NCBI GenBank assembly: GCA_017411905.1
Contig: JAFQPB010000049.1
Location: 1 to 9,879, forward strand
DNA: 9,879 nucleotides
Origin: Oscillospiraceae bacterium
GTDB taxonomy: Bacteria; Bacillota_A; Clostridia; Oscillospirales; Oscillospiraceae
Direction of reading: 5' to 3'
The notes under the pieces were generated by a model, which was not told the DNA's origin, did not search any database, and saw only the letters and a list, made by a program, of their open reading frames with translations. Position numbers and translations under genes: made by a program. Positions 5,402-9,879 of the stretch are shown here, piece after piece; the stretch's first letter is position 1, and every line of letters begins with the position of its first letter.

Positions 5402-6412
5402 TTACTTCTTTACCTTTTCAGCAGACTTTTCGATCTTGACCTTATTTTGGTTGTTGGTCTTAATAATGTCCATCATAATAGCGATCACTACAATAAGACC
5501 GGTGAGCACATAGGTCACATAGGTAGAGTTCAGGCTGATGCCCAGCTTAGCCAGCACCATATTCAGACCGCTGCGGATAACAACCAGTAGGGCTGCACCA
5601 ATAACAGAGCCGGAAACAGAGGCTACGCCGCCGGCAGAGGATGTACCGCCAATGTAAACGCCTGCAATGGCATCCAGCTCCATACCGTTACCGGCTGCAC
5701 ACTGAATGGTGGGGAATGCTGCCGAGTAGAAGATGGCTGCGATACCGCAGAACAGACCTGCAAAGGTATAGGCAAAAATCTTATAGTTGTCGGTATTGAT
5801 ACCGGACAGGCGGGTAGCTTCCTCATTAGAACCGATGGCCAAAATATAACGGCCTGCCTTGTTCTTATACATCAGGTACATACAGATCAGCATCAAGCCA
5901 ATTACCCAAACAGCACCCATAGGGAAGGCGTTCAGGCTGGAGAAGGTTTTATTATACCAAGTGCCGGTGGGATAAAAGATGTTCGGCACACCGGCCAGCA
6001 GGGCGGACAGGCCGCGGGAGACCATCATTGTGCCCAAGGTAGCAATAAACGCAGGAATTTTCAGCTTTGCGACCATCAAGCCGTTAAGGAACCCGCAGAG
6101 CATACCAATGAGCATCATTACAGGAATGGTTGCCCACAGGGGGATCACATTCATTGAGTATAATTTACCGGCCAAAACCGCAGATGCAATGGAAACTGTA
6201 CCCAAAGACAGGTCAATACCGCCGGTAGCAATAACAAAGGTAACACCCAAGCCCATAATGGCGTAGGGCGCGATCTGCTGCACCATACTTAAGATCATAT
6301 ACTTGTCCGTAATCAAGTTGGGGTTTACCAAGCTGAACACACCCAGCAGCACCACCGTGGCGAAGAGCATAATGATATTCTGCTGCAGCTTAAAAGGTTT
6401 CTTGTTAATCAT
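5402..6412 (-). CDS. Sugar ABC transporter permease (RbsC family)
   Basis: This is the transmembrane channel subunit of the importer, working as a dimer in the cytoplasmic membrane with the ATPase encoded just upstream. Family hallmarks include GGIDLSLGTVSIAS (64-77), FIATLGTMMVSRGL (122-135), the cytoplasmic coupling segment GSNEEATRLSGI (194-205) that contacts the ATPase, and DAIAGVYIGGTSSAGG (247-262). About ten hydrophobic helices span residues 13-315, and the C-terminus is a lysine-rich cytoplasmic tail. The chosen start, ATG at 6412-6410, gives MINKKPFKLQQN, the normal short head, with AAGGAAAGGA upstream. It yields 336 residues, typical for RbsC. A longer in-frame version would overlap the ATPase gene and has no homologous look. 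The gap to the ATPase stop is 17 nt, indicating co-transcription. Confidence 0.92.
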   Translation of the reverse strand: MINKKPFKLQQNIIMLFATVVLLGVFSLVNPNLITDKYMILSMVQQIAPYAIMGLGVTFVIATGGIDLSLGTVSIASAVLAGKLYSMNVIPLWATIPVMMLIGMLCGFLNGLMVAKLKIPAFIATLGTMMVSRGLSALLAGVPNIFYPTGTWYNKTFSSLNAFPMGAVWVIGLMLICMYLMYKNKAGRYILAIGSNEEATRLSGINTDNYKIFAYTFAGLFCGIAAIFYSAAFPTIQCAAGNGMELDAIAGVYIGGTSSAGGVASVSGSVIGAALLVVIRSGLNMVLAKLGISLNSTYVTYVLTGLIVVIAIMMDIIKTNNQNKVKIEKSAEKVKK

Positions 6413-6429
6413 ATTTACCGATCCTTTCC

Positions 6430-7929
6430 TTAGCATGACTCGCGCATAGTGGCGTATCTCATAATTTCTTCCTGGGTGGCATCCTTGATATCCAATTCGC
6501 CTGTGATCCGGCCTTCGCACATCACGATAACCCGGTCACTGAGCCGTTGAATTTCCGCCAGCTCAGAGGAGATCATAATAACAGATTTGCCCTTGGATGC
6601 CAGTTCTTCCATCAGCGCATACATTTCACTCTTTGCACCCACGTCAATGCCGCGGGTAGGCTCGTCAAAAATAAAAATGTCGGAATCCTTCATCAGCCAC
6701 CGGGCAATGATGACCTTTTGCTGGTTGCCGCCGGAAAGATTTCTCAGGAGCTGCGCCATAGAAGGTGTCTTGGTGCGAAGCAGAGCATTCTTTTCCGCAG
6801 AAACTGCTTCCATTTTCTTATCGTCGATCCAACCGTACTGCACATAATCGTCCACAGAAGCAATGGCGGAGTTTTCGGTAACAGACTTGCCCAGCATAAG
6901 GCCAAACCGCTTCCGGTCCTCGCTGAGATAGCAAATGCCGTGCTTGACTGCCTGCTCCGGAGTATGGATCTTTACCTTATTGCCGTTAATAAAGATCTCA
7001 CCGGTCTGCCTCTTATCTGCGCCATAAAGTGCGCGGGCAACCTCGGTGCGTCCTGCGCCCATAAGACCCGCAAAACCCAAAATCTCACCTCTGCGGAGAG
7101 AAAAGCTTACATCCTTGACTTCCTTGCCGGCATTGAGGTGCTTGACCTCCAAAATAACAGGCGCATCTTCAGGTACCGCACTACAGGGCTTCTTATCACC
7201 CATAATTACACGGCCAACCATCATTTTCACGATATCGTCTTTGGTAACTTCCGCAGTGTTGACTGTTCCAACATATTCGCCGTCACGCATAACCGTCACG
7301 CGGTCAGAAATACGATTGATCTCATCCATACGGTGAGATATGTAAATCATACCAATGCCCTTGTCCCGCAGCTCATTCATGATCTTGAAGAGTTCTTCAA
7401 CCTCAGGCTGGGTAAGCGCGGCAGTAGGCTCGTCCAAAACCAAAAGCTTACACTCTCTGGAAACCGCTTTAACGATCTCCACCATCTGCTGCTTGCCGAC
7501 AGTTAGGTCTCCCAATTTTTCGGAAGGGTCAATTTTAACGCCCATCTTATCGAACAGACGCTGCGCCTCCGCTTCCATAGCCTTATCATTTATAAAGCCA
7601 TTTTTCATAAACTCCCGGCCGATGAACATATTCTGTGCCACCGTCAGATGGTTCATCATATTCAGCTCCTGATGGATCACACTGATACCGGCAGCTTGGG
7701 ATTGCGCAATGTTGTCAAAACTGATCTGCTGACCGAGATATTCGATCGTTCCGCCATCTTTTTTGTGAATACCGCAGAGCACTTTGATCAGCGTGGACTT
7801 GCCGGCACCGTTTTCGCCCATCAGCGCGTGGACTTCGCCGGATTTCAGTTCGAAGTTAACGCCTTTCAGCGCATGAACGCCGGAGAAGTGCTTCTGGATG
7901 CCTTGCATCTTCAGGATTGTTTCGCCCAT
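6430..7929 (-). CDS. Sugar ABC transporter ATPase, duplicated domain (RbsA/MglA family)
   Basis: The protein has two fused ATP-binding cassettes and powers monosaccharide import from the cytoplasmic face. Domain 1 has Walker A GENGAGKS (38-45), Q-loop VIHQELN (84-90), a weak signature TVGKQQ (143-148), Walker B LLVLDEPTAAL (162-172) and an H-loop SHR (H199). Domain 2 has a degenerate Walker A GLMGAGRTE (288-296, lysine replaced by arginine), a full signature LSGGNQQ (398-404), Walker B IFIFDEPT (418-425) and SSE instead of the H-loop histidine. This asymmetry is normal for RbsA/MglA proteins and is not damage. The length of 499 residues is normal. The start ATG (7929-7927) follows AGGTG (7940-7936). 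It is the first gene of the ATPase-permease-binding protein operon, expressed from the promoter near 8126-8098 and probably repressed through the palindrome at 8025-8038. Confidence 0.94.
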   Translation of the reverse strand: MGETILKMQGIQKHFSGVHALKGVNFELKSGEVHALMGENGAGKSTLIKVLCGIHKKDGGTIEYLGQQISFDNIAQSQAAGISVIHQELNMMNHLTVAQNMFIGREFMKNGFINDKAMEAEAQRLFDKMGVKIDPSEKLGDLTVGKQQMVEIVKAVSRECKLLVLDEPTAALTQPEVEELFKIMNELRDKGIGMIYISHRMDEINRISDRVTVMRDGEYVGTVNTAEVTKDDIVKMMVGRVIMGDKKPCSAVPEDAPVILEVKHLNAGKEVKDVSFSLRRGEILGFAGLMGAGRTEVARALYGADKRQTGEIFINGNKVKIHTPEQAVKHGICYLSEDRKRFGLMLGKSVTENSAIASVDDYVQYGWIDDKKMEAVSAEKNALLRTKTPSMAQLLRNLSGGNQQKVIIARWLMKDSDIFIFDEPTRGIDVGAKSEMYALMEELASKGKSVIMISSELAEIQRLSDRVIVMCEGRITGELDIKDATQEEIMRYATMRESC

Positions 7930-7964
7930 TCAACTCACCTTTCTCACAAATCGCTTTATGTCTG

Positions 7965-8021
7965 AAAAAAATAATTTCCAAAATTCTGTCGATTTTGGAA
8001 CCTCTCTGTGCGCCTCGCACA
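7965..8021 (-). terminator. Tandem hairpins with T-run in the importer operon leader (possible attenuator)
   Basis: Reading the minus strand toward the ATPase gene, a 6-bp hairpin TGTGCG/CGCACA (8021-8016 with 8012-8007, 3-nt loop) is followed by a 9-bp hairpin TTCCAAAAT/ATTTTGGAA (8000-7992 with 7984-7976, 7-nt loop). Then comes ATTA and a run of seven T (7971-7965). The second hairpin plus T-run resembles a weak, AU-rich intrinsic terminator located 36 nt before the start codon. It may attenuate the operon. Confidence 0.45.
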
Positions 8022-8024
8022 AAC

Positions 8025-8038
8025 GCGAAACGTTTCGC
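8025..8038. promoter_or_regulatory. LacI-type operator 1 (importer side)
   Basis: GCGAAACGTTTCGC is a perfect 14-bp palindrome with the central CG typical of LacI-family sites. It lies in the 160-nt leader of the importer operon, downstream of the predicted -10 at 8103-8098. A near-identical site is at 8224-8237. It lacks the TG...CA outer bases of a standard CcpA cre site, so the adjacent LacI-type regulator is the more likely ligand. Confidence 0.75.
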
Positions 8039-8097
8039 TTGTATTTTCTGCACAAAAGCCTGACAGATCAATCCTCATTTTCCCTGCCGACATCCAT

Positions 8098-8126
8098 ACT
8101 ATAATCAATTTCACCAAAAAAATCAA
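8098..8126 (-). promoter_or_regulatory. Promoter for the importer operon
   Basis: On the minus strand, -35 TTGATT (8126-8121) and -10 TATAGT (8103-8098) have a 17-nt spacer. Transcription would start near 8091, so the operator palindrome at 8025-8038 falls about 50-65 nt into the transcript, suited to roadblock or looping repression. Confidence 0.55.
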
Positions 8127-8148
8127 GTATTATTTTTGTTTTTTTGTG

Positions 8149-8177
8149 TTGACAGCACAAAAAACTTCTTGTATTAT
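8149..8177 (+). promoter_or_regulatory. Promoter for the LacI-type regulator gene
   Basis: A consensus -35 TTGACA (8149-8154) is 17 nt from -10 TATTAT (8172-8177). A TATAAT at 8175-8180 overlaps it but would give a 20-nt spacer. Transcription would begin near 8184, upstream of the second operator. Confidence 0.65.
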
Positions 8178-8189
8178 AATAGCATAAAG

Positions 8190-8220
8190 AAAAACAGATT
8201 TTGAGGAACCCTCTGTTTTT
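8190..8220 (+). promoter_or_regulatory. Leader hairpin upstream of operator 2
   Basis: AAAAACAGA (8190-8198) is complementary to TCTGTTTTT (8212-8220), and GAGG/CCTC can pair inside. The hairpin is in the 5' leader of the regulator mRNA and ends in five U. It could act as a weak attenuator or simply stabilise the leader. Evidence is limited to complementarity. Confidence 0.35.
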
Positions 8221-8223
8221 ATG

Positions 8224-8237
8224 GCGAAACGTTTCAC
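8224..8237. promoter_or_regulatory. LacI-type operator 2 (regulator side)
   Basis: GCGAAACGTTTCAC is the same palindrome as at 8025-8038 with one changed base. It lies in the leader of the regulator gene, about 40 nt downstream of the predicted transcription start and 23 nt before the start codon. This suggests autorepression, and also control of fucI if that gene is read from this promoter. The two operator centres are 199 bp apart. Confidence 0.72.
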
Positions 8238-8260
8238 TTTTTAGAAGGCAGGTGACCCTT

Positions 8261-9241
8261 TTGGCAACCATAAAAGACGTTGCGCGGATGGCAGGCGTAT
8301 CTATTGCCACTGTTTCTAAGTACTTAAACGGCGGAAATGTCCGCAACGAGAATGCCGCCGCTATCAGCCATGCCATTGACTCCTTAGATTTCCGGGTCAA
8401 TCCCTTTGCCAGAAGTCTGAAAACCCAACGCAGCCGTTCCATCGGCATTTTGATTCCCGACCTGACTGCCCCTTTTTACGGCAGCTCCCTAAATGCCCTT
8501 GATAAGGTTTTACGCGAGCACGGATATCACACGTTGATCTCCTCATACGGAGCCAATCACGGTTTGGAACGGGACAATCTGCAGTTCCTTATTTCTACCG
8601 GCATAGACGGCCTGATATACGCCCCGGAGAATCTGACAGCAGACGAATTTTACGAGCTTACCGCCAACTGCAACATTCCCGTGGTGCAGTTTGACCGGAT
8701 GATCCAAGGTGTAATCAGTGACACTGTCCTGGTAAACAACACCGAAGCCGTACATAAATCCGTATCTGAGCTTGTTGCCCGCGGCCACCACAGAATCGGT
8801 TTGATTTCCGGCCCCAGAGCCGTCTTTACTGCCAAGGAGCGGCAGATCGGTTATTTGAAAGCCCTGTCAGATCACGGTATCCTTTATGATGATACACTGA
8901 TTGCCAGCGGCCCCAACATTTTCGCCACCGGCTACCATGGTTGTGAGCAGCTTTTGAATCTCCCCGAACCCCCTACCGCCATCGTCACCACTAACTACGA
9001 CATTACCGTCGGCGCCTTCACCGCTCTGCGGGATATGGGCGTACACATCCCCGAGGACATTGACCTCATCGGCTTCGACTGTGTAGACGTTTGCGCAATG
9101 ATGAAACCGCCGCTGCCCGTAGTTTCACAACCGGAAGACAGCATCGGACAGCTCGCGGGAGAATATATGATAGAACGCTTGGAGGGCTACGACGGGGAGG
9201 CGCGGATCACCCGGCTAAGCTGTCAGCTTTTGCAGCCTTAG
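8261..9241 (+). CDS. LacI-family sugar-responsive transcriptional repressor
   Basis: This is a DNA-binding regulator that probably releases its operators when the imported sugar or a catabolite binds. Residues 1-22 (ATIKDVARMAGVS...ATVSKYLNGG) are the classic LacI helix-turn-helix, and residues about 46-56 (RVNPFARSLKTQ) are the hinge that inserts into the minor groove. Residues 59-326 (IGILIPDLTAPFYG to the end) are the periplasmic-binding-protein-like effector and dimer domain. The length of 326 is normal. The start is taken as TTG 8261: it gives the family's standard MATIKDVA opening and has AGGTGA (8250-8255) at proper spacing. An upstream TTG at 8201 would add 20 non-homologous residues and translate across the operator. 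The gene is divergent from the importer and 95 nt upstream of fucI. The inducer is inferred from context only. Confidence 0.92.
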   Translation: MATIKDVARMAGVSIATVSKYLNGGNVRNENAAAISHAIDSLDFRVNPFARSLKTQRSRSIGILIPDLTAPFYGSSLNALDKVLREHGYHTLISSYGANHGLERDNLQFLISTGIDGLIYAPENLTADEFYELTANCNIPVVQFDRMIQGVISDTVLVNNTEAVHKSVSELVARGHHRIGLISGPRAVFTAKERQIGYLKALSDHGILYDDTLIASGPNIFATGYHGCEQLLNLPEPPTAIVTTNYDITVGAFTALRDMGVHIPEDIDLIGFDCVDVCAMMKPPLPVVSQPEDSIGQLAGEYMIERLEGYDGEARITRLSCQLLQP

Positions 9242-9298
9242 TATCCTAATTTAGAGTATGAAAGCGATTTTGCTTTTATATTATATATTGTACACATG

Positions 9299-9316
9299 GC
9301 CGCAGGACGCTGCGGC
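9299..9316 (+). promoter_or_regulatory. GC-rich hairpin just before the fucI Shine-Dalgarno site
   Basis: GCCGCAG (9299-9305) and CTGCGGC (9310-9316) form a 7-bp stem with loop GACG in the 95-nt gap between the regulator and fucI, 7 nt before the AGGAGGA site. There is no T-run, so it is not a terminator. It may be an mRNA stability element. The gap 9242-9298 is AT-rich, and I see no well-spaced promoter and no copy of the LacI-type operator in it. Confidence 0.4.
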
Positions 9317-9336
9317 ACAAAACAGGAGGAATTATT

Positions 9337-9879
9337 ATGGCAAAAAACAGATACGTCGGCGATTATCCTGTAATTGGTATTCGTCCCATCGTTGACGGCC
9401 GTCGTGGCCCTCAGATGATGCGTGAATCTCTGGAGCCCCTGGTTTGGGCAATGGCAGAGTCCGCAAAGAAGTTGTTTGAAGAAAACTTGTTCTACTCCAA
9501 CGGCGAACCTGTTAAGGTCGTTATGGCCGACACTTGCATCGGTCGTGTACCCGAAGCAGCCGCTTGCGCTAACAAGTTTAAGAAGGAAGGCGTTTCCATT
9601 ACTCTGTCCGTAACTCCCTGCTGGTGCTACGGCTCCGAGACTATGGATATGGATCCTCACACCATTAAGGGCGTATGGGGCTTTAACGGCACCGAGCGTC
9701 CCGGCGCAGTTTACTTAGCTGCTGTTCTGGCAGGTCACGCACAGAAGGGTCTGCCTGCATTCGGCATTTATGGTCACGAGGTGCAGGATCGGGATCAGGT
9801 CACCCAGATGCCCGAGGATGTAAAAGAAAAGCTGCTGCGCTTCGGCCGCGCCGCTGTTGCTGTTGCTACCATACGTGGC
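9337..9879 (+). CDS. fucI: L-fucose isomerase, N-terminal part (runs off the window)
   Basis: The enzyme converts L-fucose to L-fuculose in the cytoplasm; family members also convert D-arabinose to D-ribulose. The first 181 codons are present, against roughly 590-600 for the whole protein. Recognisable FucI stretches are [11 protein letters not shown] (14-24), [14 protein letters not shown] (64-77), [15 protein letters not shown] (93-107), [16 protein letters not shown] (114-129) and IYGHEVQD (144-151). These closely resemble the E. coli enzyme from memory. The metal-binding active-site residues lie in the missing C-terminal part and cannot be checked. The start ATG 9337 follows AGGAGGA (9324-9330) with 6 nt spacing. 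The gene lies downstream of the LacI-type regulator on the same strand and opposite the sugar importer, which makes the locus a likely fucose utilisation cluster. Confidence 0.95.
   Translation, partial: MAKNRYVGDYPVIGIRPIVDGRRGPQMMRESLEPLVWAMAESAKKLFEENLFYSNGEPVKVVMADTCIGRVPEAAACANKFKKEGVSITLSVTPCWCYGSETMDMDPHTIKGVWGFNGTERPGAVYLAAVLAGHAQKGLPAFGIYGHEVQDRDQVTQMPEDVKEKLLRFGRAAVAVATIRG

Noticed and set aside
6413..6520. A 36-residue N-terminal extension of the permease
   Set aside because: The segment is the shifted-frame 3' end of the ATPase gene and is not hydrophobic or permease-like; ATG 6412 has its own ribosome-binding site.
6547..7506. A 319-residue open frame on the plus strand opposite the ATPase gene
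   Set aside because: It is a shadow of the ATPase coding sequence; the antisense protein has no recognisable domain and no good ribosome-binding site.
8025..8038. CcpA catabolite-repression (cre) site
   Set aside because: The core resembles cre, as for all LacI-family sites, but the outer TG...CA bases are absent and a second copy sits beside the local LacI-type gene. CcpA binding is not fully excluded.

Overview
The window reads like chromosomal DNA of an anaerobic, low-to-mid GC Firmicute, most likely a gut clostridium. This is inferred from AGGAGG-type Shine-Dalgarno sites, sigma-A-like -35/-10 pairs, a Gram-positive-style lipoprotein sugar-binding protein, a TTG start with a good Shine-Dalgarno site, and an L-fucose isomerase gene beside an Rbs-type ABC importer. 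No tRNA, rRNA, CRISPR array, transposase or phage gene is visible.

Layout, left to right. (1) Positions 2-652 (-) encode a GufA-like ZIP metal permease that stops about 50 residues early. (2) Positions 653-1227 contain no protein gene. They hold a good minus-strand promoter, about 280 nt of candidate structured RNA with two potential pseudoknots, a long perfect hairpin, and a terminator that can compete with an alternative pairing just before the ZIP start. To its right lie a plus-strand promoter containing an exact DnaA-box sequence and, immediately after it, a strong plus-strand terminator. (3) Positions 1228-4216 form a lipid module: a PlsC-type acyltransferase with an added zinc ribbon and C-terminal domain (-), divergent from a cardiolipin synthase (+). 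Their back-to-back promoters lie in a 136-bp gap. (4) Positions 4282-7929 (-) form an ATPase-permease-binding protein operon for a sugar ABC importer. A bidirectional terminator separates it from the cardiolipin synthase. (5) Positions 8261-9241 (+) encode a LacI-family regulator, divergent from the importer. Positions 9337 to the window end (+) hold the first 181 codons of L-fucose isomerase.

How it fits together. The right half looks like an L-fucose (or D-arabinose) uptake and catabolism locus. The importer brings the sugar in, FucI isomerises it, and the LacI-type protein probably controls both directions from two nearly identical palindromes (core CGAAACGTTTC) centred 199 bp apart. Each palindrome lies downstream of one of the two divergent promoters. 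The left half is unrelated. Its most unusual element is the structured RNA region between the ZIP gene and the acyltransferase gene, which I could not assign to a known family by eye.
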